Below are positions 33,606 through 45,455 of a DNA stretch of 64,000 nt, one piece after another (position 1 is the stretch's first letter; every line of letters begins with the position of its first letter). Both the position numbers and the translations under genes were made by a program. The notes under the pieces are model-generated. The model did not search any database, was not told the origin of the DNA, and saw nothing but the letters and a program-made list of their open reading frames with translations. The stretch lies in contig JAVUNC010000006.1 of NCBI GenBank assembly GCA_032173965.1, positions 18,636,028-18,700,027 on the forward strand. The letters run 5' to 3'. Source of the stretch: Sitta carolinensis (Eukaryota > Chordata > Aves > Passeriformes > Sittidae).

Positions 33606-34797
33606 AATCTCCCAAAGGCCGAGCTCAGTGCCCAGAGCCCTCGCAGGAGGGGTTTGCAGCCCGGGCACAAACTCTCCTGCAGGCTGGGCTCTCCCTTGGA
33701 AAGGGAATTACCCAGATTAATTTGGGTACAAAGGGCCACGGTTTAATTGCCCCAGACTGTGCAGGGGCTGTGAACAAAGGGCCCCCAGGGGCTGGAGACA
33801 CCACATATCACACTCCAGACAAACATTAATGACCCCATAAACCACTCCCTGGGGCACCCTAAAGCAAAACTGGCCATATTTGTAAATTAAAACTTAGTGT
33901 TTCCCAAGCCTCCTGCTGGCAGCAGCTGTACTGAGGCAGGAATTACTGAGAGCCCTAAAACACAGCAAACCAACCCGAAAAAACACAAGGAAACAACAGC
34001 CCTGGCAAAGAGATTTTCTTCTTTATCAACTCCAGCTCCTGATAAATGACTGATGTAAGTTGGTATTATCAGACTGGCAGCAAACTTGTTATTTCTGAGC
34101 TTGTTCTCAAGATACAGGATAATACATTGTGGATATTGATGTTCTGTTGACAATCCTTTGACCTTGCAAAATTTCATGGAAGACAAATGCACAGGCCATG
34201 GACTGAGCTGCAATATTTTTTTAATGACAGGCCAGAGAAGATTGAAGGAGAAGTTCCCAGCCCTGTATCAATCATTATTTCTCACTGCCTTCACAACTGA
34301 GGAGAAGTGCTTGATAAATGACAGTATTTTTAAATTTACCCCATCAAAATTTTGCCTGAAAGTCCTAATGTCAAAATCCCACACCCGTACACAGTGTTTT
34401 GACAAGGAAAATCATAGGGTTTGCAGAATCTGCTTCCCAGACTGAGATTCCTTGGAGCTGGGAGAGAGCGGAGGGAGAGCCAAGGATCTGTGGCAGCCTC
34501 CCCAGGCAGGAAAGTGCTGGTGCTGCAAAAACTGGGAAATGCTGAGCTGGGAGCTGCTCCTGGCAGGGAGCTGCAGCCCCATCCCACCCCTGCACTGCAT
34601 CTCACCTGAGCTGCCCTTGGGGCAATCCCTGCAGCAAAGGGGCAGAGACACAAGGGAGGGCTTCCCAAACCCTGGAATCACTTAAAATCCCAACCGGAAC
34701 CAAACTCCCTACAAAAAGCCAGCAGGAAAAAGTGCCCTGCTCTGGGTGGTTAAAGCAGGGGAATTGGAGAAAAATCACAGGAAGCAAACAGTGCCAG
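33606..34797. other. Unique sequence; 34000-34450 conserved-element-like
   Basis: 34000-34450 is AT-rich and almost CpG-free with TTATCAACTCCAGCTCCTGA, GGATAATACATTGTGGATAT and TATCAATCATTATTTCTC, and has no repeat structure. It is a good candidate for evolutionary constraint but untested. Confidence 0.4.
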
Positions 34798-35030
34798 GAC
34801 CAGGGAATGGCTCCCACTGCCAGGGGGCAGGGAGGGGTGGGAGACTGGGAATTCCTGGCTGGGCTGGGATTCCCAGACCAGCTGGGGTTGCCCCTGGATC
34901 CCTGGAATGTCCCAGGCCAGGCTGGACACTGGGGTTGGGACAGTGGGAGGGGTCCCTGCCATGGCTGGGGTGAAGTGATTTAAGGTTCCTTCCAACCCAA
35001 ACCATGGTGGGGTTCCATGATTTATTTTGC
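34798..35030 (+). mobile_element. CR1 3' UTR fragment, well preserved
   Basis: GGGTGGGAGACTGGGAATTC, TTGCCCCTGGATCCCTGGAA, TGTCCCAGGCCAGGCTGGAC and CCTTCCAACCCAAACCATGG are in consensus forward order. Confidence 0.92.
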
Positions 35031-35382
35031 AAATTCTACGTTTTTCATTTTGTTCTCTGTACTGCATTAAAACCTTGGATTTTCCTGCTGTTCTGTGCTC
35101 TGACACTTCCTCCTCCTGCTGCTGTTTCAGGAATCATCTGCACAGGTCCCAGCCAGGTGCTGGCACAGCTCTGAGGGGCTTGGCTTGGGCATGAGCCCCC
35201 AGGACAGCTCTGGTGCATCCCACAGCAGCAGCCAGGGAAAACCCCAAATCCAGCTGTGGATGCACAGCACTGGGTTTGTACTGCAGCACCCTCTGCCCCT
35301 TCCCTTTTGGGGATAAATTAAACACTGAGATGCATCCCAGATATCCACACCCCTGGAGACCCCTGCACCACCCACCAGAGCC
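35031..35382. other. Unique sequence, no gene seen
   Basis: Spacer between the CR1 copy and the large array. Nothing recognised. Confidence 0.5.
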
Positions 35383-37980
35383 ACCCCATGGAACCATCCC
35401 ACAGAACATCCCATGGAACAATCCCACAGAACATCCCATGGAACAATCCCACAGAACCATCCCACAGAGCATCTATGGAACCATCTCACAGAACCACCCC
35501 ATGGAACAATCCCACAGAACATCCATAAAACAATCCCACAGAACATCCCATGGAACAATCCCACAGAACATCCCATACAAAAATCCCACAGAACCATCTC
35601 ACAGAGCATCTCCAGAACCACCCTACAGAACTATCCCATACAACAACCCCACAGAACATCCCATACAACATTCCTACAGAACATCCCATACAACCATCCC
35701 ACAGAACACCCACAGAACATCTATGGAACCATCTCACAGAACCACCCCATAGAACAATCCCACAGAACATCCCATGGAACAATCCCACAGAACAACCCAT
35801 ACAAAAATCCCACAGAATATCCCACAGAGCATCTACAGAACCACCCTACAGAGCCACCCCATGGAACAATCCTCAGAACATCCCATGGAACAATCCCACA
35901 GAACCATCCCACAGAGCATCTCCAGAACCACCCCACAGAACCATCCCCATACAACAACCCCACAGAACATCCCATGGAACATTCCTACAGAACATCCCAT
36001 ACAACCATCCCACAGAACACCCACAGAACATCTATGGAACCATCTCACAGAACGACCCATGGAACAATCCCACAGAACATCCCATGGAACAATCCCACAG
36101 AACATCCCATACAACAATCCTACAGAACATCCCATACAACAATCCTACAGAACATCCCATGGAAACAATCCACAGAACCATCCACAGAGCATCTCCAGAA
36201 CCACCCCACAGAACCATCCCATACAACAACCCCACAGAACATCCCATGGAACATTCCTACAGAACATCCCATACAACCATCCCACAGAACACCCACAGAA
36301 CATCTATGGAACCATCTCACAGAACGACCCCATGGAACAATCCCACAGAACATCCCATGGAACAATCCCACAGAACATCCCATACAACAATCCTACAGAA
36401 CATCCCATACAACAATCCTACAGAACATCCCATGGAACAATCCCACAGAACATCCCATACAAAAATCCCACAGAATATCCCACAGAGCATCTATGGAACC
36501 ATCTCACAGAACCACCCCATGGAACAATCCCACAGAACATCCCATAAAACAATCCCACAGAACATCCCATGGAACAATCCCACAGAACATCCCATACAAA
36601 AATCCCACAGAACCATCTCACAGAGCATCTCCAGAACCACCCTACAGAACTATCCCATACAACAACCCCACAGAACATCCCATACAACATTCCTACAGAA
36701 CATCCCATACAACCATCCCACAGAACACCCCACAGAACATCTATGGAACCATCTCACAGAACCACCCCATGGAACAATCCCACAGAACATCCCATGGAAC
36801 AATCCACAGAACATCCCATACAACAATCCTACAGAACATCCCATGGAACAATCCCACAGAACAACCCATACAAAAATCCCACAGAATATCCCACAGAGCA
36901 TCTACAGAACCACCCTACAGAGCCACCCCATGGAACAATCCCTCAGAACATCCCATGGAACAATCCCACAGAACCATCCCACAGAGCATCTCCAGAACCA
37001 CCCACAGAACCATCCCCATACAACAACCCCACAGAACATCCCATGGAACATTCCTACAGAACATCCCATACAACCATCCACAGAACACCCCACAGAACAT
37101 CTATGGAACCATCTCACAGAACGACCCCATGGAAAAATCCCACAGAACATCCCATGGAACAATCCCACAGAACTAATCCCATACAAAATCCACAGAGAAC
37201 ATCCCAGACACATATCCACAGAACATCCATGGAACATCCAAGAACATCCCCACAGAAATCCACAGAATCCCACAGAGCATCCAAACCCCACAGAACCATC
37301 CCATGGAACAATCCCACAGAAATCCAAACATTCCTCAGAACACCATACACCACAGAACCATCCCACAGAACATCTCCAGAACCACCTACAGAACCATCCC
37401 ATAAACAACCCCACAGAACATCCATAAACATCCTACAGAACATCCCATAAACCATCCCACAGAACATCCCATGGAAACAATCCCACAGAACATCCCATAA
37501 ACATCCCACAGAACATCCCAAAACATACTATGGAACCATCCACAGAACCACCCACATGGAACATCCCACAGAACATCCCATAAAACAATCCCACAGAACA
37601 TCCATGGAACAATCCCACAGAACATCCCATAAAACAATCCCACAGAACATCCCATACAACAATCCTACAGAACATCCCATGGAACAATCCCACAGAACAT
37701 CCCATAAAACAATCCCACAGAACATCCCATACAACAATCCTACAGAACATCCCATAAAACAATCCCACAGAACCATCCAGACAGAACATCCCATACAACA
37801 ATCCTACAGAACATCCCACAGAGCATTTACAGAGCCACCCCACAGAACCACCCCATGGAAACATCCCACAGAATATCCCATACAACAACCCACAGAATAT
37901 CCCATACAACCACCCCATAAAACAATCCCACAGAACCATCCCATACAGCAATCCCTCAGCACACCCCATACAGCCACCCC
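35383..37980. repeat. Large 2.6 kb satellite-like array of about 25-bp units
   Basis: About one hundred units of CCCATGGAACAATCCCACAG plus AACAT, with CCCATACAACAATCCTACAG and CATCTCCAGAACCACCC variants. The marker ATCTATGGAACCATC recurs near 35471, 35719, 36030, 36302, 36489, 36739 and 37099, so blocks of roughly 190-360 bp were duplicated. 37150-37560 is the most degenerate part. Frames on both strands are open for hundreds of codons, purely from the repeat. Confidence 0.97.
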
Positions 37981-38194
37981 AGAGAAGACCCCCAGAGCCT
38001 CCCTGGCGGGCAGGGCCAGCCCAGGGAGGCGCTGCCTGAAGAGAATTTCCCACTGTTCCGTATTTCTGGGTGTGGACAAGCTGCTGGAATTGTGGAGCTC
38101 CCCAGGCCAGGTGTGCTGGTTTGCAGGACAGGTGTGTGCTGAGCAGGGCAGGAGGATGCCTGGAATGGAGAATGCAAACCCCTCCCTCTTGTTA
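37981..38194. other. Unique spacer
   Basis: Nothing recognised. Confidence 0.5.
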
Positions 38195-38372
38195 GATATA
38201 TTGAAATATGATATATAATTATATTATATATATAATATATATTCATATATATTATTTATATATATATTTTCATAAATAATTATATTATATAAAATATATT
38301 ACATATAAATATAATATATTTATATTATATATGTAAATATAATATATATATATATATAATATATAAATTACT
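38195..38372. repeat. AT-rich tract (TATATA/TAATAT)
   Basis: About 180 bp of almost pure A/T with palindromic ATATATAT stretches; prone to cruciform or replication stalling. Confidence 0.95.
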
Positions 38373-38590
38373 GTGATTGTGAAATGCAGGAGCTCTCAGG
38401 CAGAGATCCGGGGACAGCACTGACAGTGCTGCCTGAGGAGAATGACAATAAAAATGCAGCAAACAATAAAAATTATTATTTATATTAAATTAAAAATGGA
38501 GAGACCCAAGGCCAGCCCTGGCAGAGTCAGAATCCCCCCTGTCCCCCGTGGGTCGGGGCTGGGCAGAGCATCCCGGGGCTGGGCTCTGCA

Positions 38591-39117
38591 GGGGCAGAGG
38601 GGCTGTGCCGGGACAGGGATCCTGCGGGAAGGGGCAGAGGGGCTGTGCCGGGACAGGGATCCTGCGGGAAGGGGCAGAGGGGGCTGTGCCGGGACAGGGA
38701 TCCTGCGGGAAGGGGCAGAGGGGGCTGTGCCGGGACAGGGATCCTGCGGGAAGGGGCAGAGGGGGCTGTGCCGGGACAGGGATCCTGCGGGAAGGGGCAG
38801 AGGGGCTGTGCCGGGACAGGGATCCTGCGGGAAGGGGCAGAGGGGGCTGTGCCGGGACAGGGATCCTGCGGGAAGGGGCAGAGGGGCTGTGCCGGGACAG
38901 GGATCCTGCGGGAAGGGGCAGAGGGGGCTGTGCCGGGACAGGGATCCTGCGGGAAGGGCAAGGGGCTGTGCGGGACAGGGATCTGCGGAGGGGCAGAGGG
39001 GCTGTGCCGGGACAGGGATCCTGCGGGAAGGGGCAGAGGGGCTGTGCCGGGACAGGGATCCTGCGGGAAGGGGCAGAGGGGGCTGTGCCGGGACAGGGAT
39101 CCTGCGGGAAGGGGCAG
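38591..39117. repeat. G-rich minisatellite, 13 copies of a 40/41-bp unit
   Basis: GGGGCAGAGGGGCTGTGCCG joined to GGACAGGGATCCTGCGGGAA, with or without one extra G in the GGGG run. One degenerate unit lies near 38960-39000. The + strand has several G-runs per unit and could form G-quadruplexes. Confidence 0.96.
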
Positions 39118-39423
39118 ATTCCCTCTGCAGAGCCCCTGGGCACAGCTGATCCTGGGCTGCCTCTGGCAATGCCCTGGAAAGGCTGCCCTGGCTGCCACAG
39201 CTCCCAGGCTGTCCAGGCAGGAATGCTGGGCTCCTGCCCTGGCACAGCCTCTGCCAGGGGCAGCATGGAATTTTCTCAGCCCTGCAGGGACACTCAGTGG
39301 CCCCTGGGCAGCAGATCCGTGCTGGAGGCAGGATGGGTCCTGGCAGGGATAAAGGACACTGCCCCAGCTGGGTTTGACATGCACAGAGGAGATCCCTGGA
39401 GTTGTGAGGGGTGGGCCATGGTA
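39118..39423. other. Unique sequence, no gene seen
   Basis: Nothing recognised. Confidence 0.5.
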
Positions 39424-39522
39424 AAAAGTAAATAAAAAGAAATACATATAAATAATAATAAAAAAATAAAATAAATATAATAGAAATAAAATATAAAATA
39501 AATAAAAGATAAAAATATAAAG
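39424..39522. repeat. A/T-rich simple repeat (AAATAAAATA)
   Basis: ATAAAATAAATATAATAGAA-type low-complexity sequence. Confidence 0.93.
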
Positions 39523-40089
39523 AAACTGTCCCAGCTGGTTTACACACTGCTGACAGAATACTTCTGGTTAAATCTTGCTCTGCAACCTGAGACCCCTGGA
39601 GAGGAGGGAGGAAGAGGAGAAGGAGCCCCTGGAATGCAGGGGACCCCTGATTTACCCCTCCATCCATCCCTCAGCAGTCACTCGATGTCCCCAGGGCTGC
39701 AGCACCTCTGGGCACACATTGGATTTCCTTCTGTAACAAAAGCAAGGGACAAAGGCCAGGGAAAAATAGAAAAAATTGATCTGCGGTCACAGCCCTGCTT
39801 TAAAAATTATGGTGGCAATCAAAAGAATATGTGTAAAGCTTAGGAATGGTAATTTCCCTTGAACTTCTTAAAAAGGGTTCTGCCTTTCATCTTGGGAAAT
39901 AAGGGAAAGGGCAGGGGATCTGGAATTACCGACAGCATCAGCAGGGCCCGACACCGGGATCAATAAATCCAGGGATTTGTGTGGTATCAGCAATGCTGCA
40001 CCCCACTGGGACGGGCTGCAGGAGACAACTCGGGATTTCCTCACTGGGAACAGCAATCTGTGGCCATGCTGCATTCCCACAGAAAAAAT
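39523..40089. other. Unique sequence, no gene seen
   Basis: Nothing recognised. 39720-39860 is AT-leaning and non-repetitive. Confidence 0.5.
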
Positions 40090-40982
40090 GGCTCTGGGTT
40101 ATGATAACCAAACCTGGCACTGGGTTATGAAAACCAAACCTGGTGTTGGGTATTGAAAACCAAACCTGTTATTGGATTTTAAAAACCAAACCTGGCTCCG
40201 GGTTATGAAACCAAACTGGCTCTGGGTTATGAAACCCAAACCTGGCTCTGGGTTATGAAACCCAAACCTGGCTCTGGGTTATGAAACCAAACCTGGCTCT
40301 GGGTTATGAAACCCAAACCTGGCACTGGTTATAACAACCTGGCTCTGGGTTATGAAAACCAACCTGGCTCTGGGTTATGAAAACCAACCTGGCTCTGGGT
40401 TATGAAACCAAACCTGGCTCTGGGTTATGAAAACCAAACCTGGCTCTGGGTTATGAAAACCAAACCTGGCTCTGGTTATGAAACCAACCTGGCTCTGGGT
40501 TATGAAACCAAACCTGGCTCTGGGTTATGAAACCCAAACCTGGCTCTGGGTTATGAAACCAAACCTGGCTCTGGGTTATGAAACCAACCCTGCTTGGTTA
40601 ACCACTCGTCTGGGTTATGATAACCAAACCTGGCTCTGGGTTATGAAACCAAACCTGGCTCTGGGTTATGAAACCCAAACCTGGCTCTGGGTTATGAAAC
40701 CTAACCTGGCTCTGGGTTATGAAAACCAAACCTGGCTCTGGGTTATGAAACCAACCCTGGCTCTGGGTTATGATAACCAAACCTGGCACTGGGTTATGAA
40801 ACCAAACCTGGCTCTGGGTTATGAAACCAAACCTGGCTCTGGGTTATGAAGCCAAACCTGGCACTGGGTTATGAAACCAAACCTGGCACTGGGTTATGAA
40901 ACCAAACCTGGCACTGGGTTATGAAACCAAACCTGGTGTTGGGTATTGAAAACCAAACCTGGCACTGGGTTATGTAAACCAA
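40090..40982. repeat. Minisatellite, about 34 copies of a 25-27 bp unit
   Basis: CTCTGGGTTATGAAACCAAA plus CCTGG. Units vary by one A or C (AAAACC, AAACCC, AAACC) and by GCTCTGGG versus GCACTGGG or TGTTGGGTATTG. The terminal units at both ends share the rarer TGTTGGGTATTGAAA form. Confidence 0.96.
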
Positions 40983-41110
40983 GCTTCTTGAGCTGCCCAG
41001 CACATGCTCAGTGCCCATCAGAAAATCAGCCCATCCTTGTTCTGCAATTCTCCTCCCCCCTCAGCAGCTCCTCACCTCTGCAGCTTTGGGGACACTTTGG
41101 GGACAGCCAG

Positions 41111-41370
41111 GTTTAGGGGACAGCCAGCTTTAGGGGCTGTCAGGTTTAGGGGCTGCCAGGTTTAGGGGACAGCCAGGTTTAGGGGCTGTCAGGTTTTGGG
41201 GCTGCCAGGTTTAGGGGCTGCCAGGTTTAGGGGCTGTCAGGTTTAGGGGCTGTCAGGTTTAGGGGACAGCCAGGTTTAGGGGCTGTCAGGTTTAGGGGAC
41301 AGCCAGGTTTAGGGGCTGTCAGGTTTAGGGGCTGCCAGGTTTAGGGGCTGTCAGGTTTAGGGGCTGTAAG
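41111..41370. repeat. 16-unit TTTAGGGG minisatellite
   Basis: Units of 16-17 bp: GTTTAGGGG followed by CTGTCAG, CTGCCAG or ACAGCCAG, 16 in a row, one with TTTTGGGG. Each unit contributes a G4 run on the + strand. Confidence 0.96.
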
Positions 41371-41805
41371 CTTTGGGCATGGGGCACTTTCAGGTTTGTG
41401 GACAGTCAGGTTCTCAAGAAATCCCAGAATTGTTTTGGAGTGGAAGGGACACATAATCTCACAAAGCCACTTTCCCTGGAATTGCTCCACCTGCCCAGAC
41501 CTGCTGGAATATCCCAAACTCTGGCACTGCTGCATCAGGCTGGAGGTGCCTGGCTGAGAGCACAGCTGCTGGGACTGAGAGGGGGAGAACTGAGGGCAGA
41601 GATGGGGAAGAGATCCTTCCCTGGAGGGTGGAGGTGTCCCTGCCCAGGGGGGACACTGCTGGGCTCCAAGTCCCTTCCCATCAAAACCAATCCCTGATTC
41701 TAAATCATATTAATCCCTGATTCTAAATCATTAATTAAGCCTCTCTGTTGCACCAGCAGTGCCCACCCCAGCACAGCTCAGGCTGAGTCCTGGCTGTGAC
41801 ACACA
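41371..41805. other. Spacer with a weak CR1 terminus
   Basis: AATCCCAGAATTGTTTTGGA plus GTGGAAGGGACACATAATCT at about 41414-41460 resembles a reversed CR1 end. The rest is unrecognised. Confidence 0.45.
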
Positions 41806-42395
41806 AGAATTCCAATTCCCCACCTCTGTACCCAGGAATTCCCATTCCCCACCTCTGTACCCAGGAATTCCCATTCCCCACCTCTGTACTCAGGAATTCC
41901 CATTCCCCATCTCTGTACCCAGGAATTCCCATTCCCCATGTCTATACCCAGGAATTCCCATTTCCCACCTCTGTACCCAGGAATTCCCATTCCCCACCTC
42001 TGTACCCAGGAATTCCCATTCCCCATGTCTATACCCAGGAATTCCCATTTCTCCATCTCTGTACCCAGGAATTCCCATTCCCCATGTCTATACCCAGGAA
42101 TTCCCATTTCCCACCTCTGTACCAGGAATTCCCATTCCCCACCTCTGTACCCAGAATTCCCATTCCCCATGTCTATACCCAGGAATTCCCATTTCTCCAT
42201 CTCGTAACAGGAATTCCCATTCCCACCTCTGTACCCAGGAATTCCCATTTCTCCATCTCTACCCAGGAATTCCCATTCCCCACCTCTGTACCCAGGAATT
42301 CCCATGTCTCCATCTCTACCCAGGAATTCCCATTCCCCACCTCTGTACCCAGGAATTCCCATTCCCCACCTCTGTACCCAGGAATTCCCATTCCC
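41806..42395. repeat. Minisatellite, about 20 copies of a 29-bp unit
   Basis: GAATTCCCATTCCCCACCTC plus TGTACCCAG. Variants are CATGTCTATACC, TTCTCCATCTC and several one- to three-base losses at 42120-42260. Both strands read as long open frames for that reason. Confidence 0.96.
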
Positions 42396-43190
42396 CAGCC
42401 CTGCCCTGCCCTGTCACCGTGCTCCAGGGTGCTCACAGGACTCTCCCCTCCCCTCCTGCTGCTGAATTATTTACAGCCCTTGCGGCAGCCAGAGCCATAT
42501 GGCACTGGGAGAAAACAAACACAGCAAGAGGCAGCTCGGAAAGGCGTTTTGTGAAGGGAAAAACGGGCCCTGAAGGAGGAAACGAGGCTTTGTCTTGGAT
42601 CAGCTCCTTATGGAAGGGGCTTCCCACACACAGCTCATGGTGCACTGCCCCGTGGGGAGAGGGTGAGGCAAAATAAAAGCAGAGCAGGGGGAAAAACTGG
42701 GAGCCTGCTAGCTGCCTGAGGTGGGTTCAGTGCAAGGGTCCAGGTAAAAAAGGGATGAAAATAGGAAGAAAAAAGCCCTGAAGGATTTAAATTGCTGCCT
42801 CAGCCATCCTTGCGGTGTGTCCAGCCCCAGCGGGTGACAGAATTCTGGCACTGCTTGGACAATTGAAAGGGGAGGAAATTCTCTGCATGGCCAACCCTGC
42901 CAAAGGATGGGGCGCTTGGTTGGCACAGCCCCCAGGAGCCCCAGCATGGCACCACCCCAGAGCCTGGGGCAGCCAGGAAAACCAGGGAGGAGCCCTTCAG
43001 CAGTGGGGAGGCTCAGGAAAAGGGGATTGTGACCCCGAGCAGTGAAACACAGGCTTGGAGGGGCTGGAGCTCCATCCCTGGGCTCTTGTGACACCTTCTG
43101 GAAAAGCTGCCCTGAGCCTGGCGAGCAGGAGGCGGACGGTTTGGTCCCTGCCAGAGTACCCCCCTGGTAGGTTTGAGGAGCAGGGGTGTT
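42396..43190. other. Unique sequence, no gene seen
   Basis: Nothing recognised between two arrays. Confidence 0.5.
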
Positions 43191-43568
43191 GTGTGCCTCT
43201 TGCCATGGGTATTTATCCCTGCCCTGTGTCTGTGTGCCCAGGGCTCCCTGGACACAGCCTGGGCAGGGCAGGAGGCTGGAGCAGGGGTTTGTGTGCCTCT
43301 TGCCATGGGTATTTATCCCTGCCCTGTGTCTGTGTGCCCAGGGCTCCCTGGACACAGCCTGGGCAGGGCAGGAGGCTGGAGCAGGGGTTTGTGTGCCTCT
43401 TGCCATGGGTATTTATCCCTGCCCTGTGTCTGTGTGCCCAGGGCTCCCTGGACACAGCCTGGGCAGGGCAGGAGGCTGGAGCAGGGGTTTGTGTCCCTCT
43501 TGCCATGGGTATTTATCCCTGCCCTGTGTCTGTGTGCCCAGGGCTCCCTGGACACAGCCTGGGCAGGG
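43191..43568. repeat. Exact 100-bp tandem repeat, 3.8 copies
   Basis: Copies start at 43191, 43291, 43391 and 43491 with GTGTGCCTCTTGCCATGGGT (the last copy reads GTGTCCCTC). Apart from that change the copies look identical, and the last ends at GGGCAGGGC near 43568. Near-identity implies recent amplification or ongoing homogenisation. Confidence 0.97.
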
Positions 43569-44395
43569 CCAGAGCCCGGCCGGGCACCCCCAGGCTGAGC
43601 CCCACCATGGGCACAGCATGGAGCCCGGCCACGAGGCCCCACACTGGCATCAGTGCTGGGCCAGCAGCACTTGGGCCTTCAGTGGCCACTGCCAGCCCCA
43701 GCCCAGGCAGCTCCAGCCTCCTGGGCTTTCTCTCTGCCCTTCCCCCTGGCCTTGCTGCCTGCGCCTGCCATTGCTCTGGGCTCTCCTTGGTGCCCGGCTG
43801 GAAAAGGAATTGTTTTGTGTGCCTGCCCTGTGCAAAGAGCTCAGCAGCACGGACTGGGACACCCAGAGCTGCCCCTGAGCCAGCACACAGCCTGGCACAG
43901 GGACAAGATGAAGTTTAAGGCATCGCCAGTGTCGGAGGTGCCTTGGAGCAGCAGGGCAGTGCTGGCACAGGTCTGGCACAGCTCTGGGACTCTCACCCTC
44001 CGTGCCACAGCCCCTGCTGCTGGCCCAGGACCTGGGAGCCCCCCGGGCTGTGCCGGGCTGGGGCTGGCCCCAGCAGCGAGCCCAGGCTGCTGTTGGAAGG
44101 AAGCCCTGCCCTCCCGGGCACGCTGCTCAGCCCTCTGCAGCCCTGCTCCTTCCAATCCCCTCTCCAGCCCAGCTGTCAGCAGCTCTGCAGAAGGAAGGGA
44201 TGTGCAAATCTGTTCTTCCAGCAGCTCTCCCTGCTGTAGAGAGACCCCCCCTGAGCTCCTGACAGCCCCTGGGCCAGCCCCTCCTGTGGTGAGAAACCCC
44301 CCAGACCCCCCAGACCCCCCATCCCGGACGAGGCCATCAGGGACTGCACGTTGTTGCAGTCCAAAATGCAGAGGATATTTTTCTGCAAATTTTGG
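43569..44395. other. GC-rich unique sequence, no gene seen
   Basis: Long shadow frames exist in several phases on both strands, as expected of stop-poor GC-rich DNA. No domain or splice pattern supports a gene. Confidence 0.5.
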
Positions 44396-45000
44396 AAGAT
44401 CTAACCCCCCTGAAAAACACTATTTTTAACCTTCATCCACAGAAAAGGCTTTAAGATGAAACAAAAGTCTCAAAAATGTAAATTAGATAATAGCATAGTG
44501 TGTCATTTATCACAGAGTAAAAAATTTAAATTTTTGAGTTTGTTAGCGTAGTAAGAAAATAAAAACAAGATAGAAAAACATTGTTGTTTTTAATCTTCTT
44601 CTTCCTTCTTCATCTACTCCATATTCTGCAGTATTTAGAACACAACACAATTAGTCATAATTTTCCACAGTATAAAATCACATAAATAAAAGTTTAGTTA
44701 GTTACTAGCAAAAAAAAAAAATAGAAATAATATACATTTTAAGAAATAATTGAGCAAATTATCTTTAAAAGAACCTCGATCCCATGTGTTCAAAGCTTTT
44801 CATGTCTGTTCTCCTGCACGCTAGGCTAGTGTAAAGCCTAGTGTGCTGAAATTCCTAATAAGAAAAATACAAACAACCTAAAGACCGAGAAAACCCAGAA
44901 GCTTAGTCTACTTCTTTTTCTAACAAGAACTTCTACAAAAAAAAGCCTCCCTTTACCAGGGGAGAGACCTAAAAAAGAAAAAAAACCTCCCACAGCACAT
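44396..45000. other. AT-rich island, possibly retroelement-derived
   Basis: Sharp change to AT-rich sequence with CAGTATAAAATCACATAAAT and AATAAAAGTTTAG at 44665-44700, then a CTAGGCTAGTGTAAAGCCTAG imperfect palindrome near 44820. It could be part of an LTR, but no ends or target duplication were found. Confidence 0.35.
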
Positions 45001-45094
45001 CCCAGGGGCTGTGCCCTCTCACCCCGAATTTCACAGGGGGCACATCCCCGAATTTCTCTCCTTTCCCCGCACATCCCCGAATTTCACAGGACCG

Positions 45095-45455
45095 CGCTCT
45101 CTCCTCTCCCGGGATTTCTCTCCTCTCCCCCAATCTCTCTCCTCTCCCCGGATCTCTCTCCTCTCCCCCAATCTCTCTCCTCTCCCCCAGTCTCTCCTCT
45201 CCACCAATCTCTCTCCTCTCCTCGGATTTCTCTCTCTCTCCCAATTTCTCTCCTCTCCCCCAATTTCTCTCCTCTCCCCCAATCTCTCTCCTGTCCCCCA
45301 ATCTCTCTCCTGTCCCCCAATCTCTCTCCTCTCCCCCAGTCCCTCTCCTCTCCCCGGATTTCCCTCTCCCCAATCTCTCTCTCTCCCCCAGTCTCTCCTC
45401 TCCCCTGATTTCCCTCTCTGCCCCAGTCTCTCCTCTCCCCGGATTTCCCTCTCTC
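45095..45455. repeat. Polypyrimidine minisatellite, about 18-20 bp unit
   Basis: TCTCTCCTCTCCCCCAATC repeated with CCGGATTTC, CAGTC and CTGTCC variants. Almost purely C/T on the + strand. Confidence 0.95.

Noticed and set aside
35413..37450. Plus-strand open frames of up to 625 codons (Asn/Pro/Thr/His-rich) and many Trp/Cys-rich minus frames
   Set aside because: Translation of the 25-bp array in different phases. The unit simply lacks stops.
41111..41370. Interstitial telomere sequence
   Set aside because: Blocks are TTTAGGGG separated by 7-8 bp spacers, not contiguous TTAGGG. Kept only as a G-rich minisatellite.
43569..44429. 258-codon GC-rich open frame
   Set aside because: Other phases and the opposite strand are also open, there is no domain, and the frame starts inside the 100-bp repeat region.
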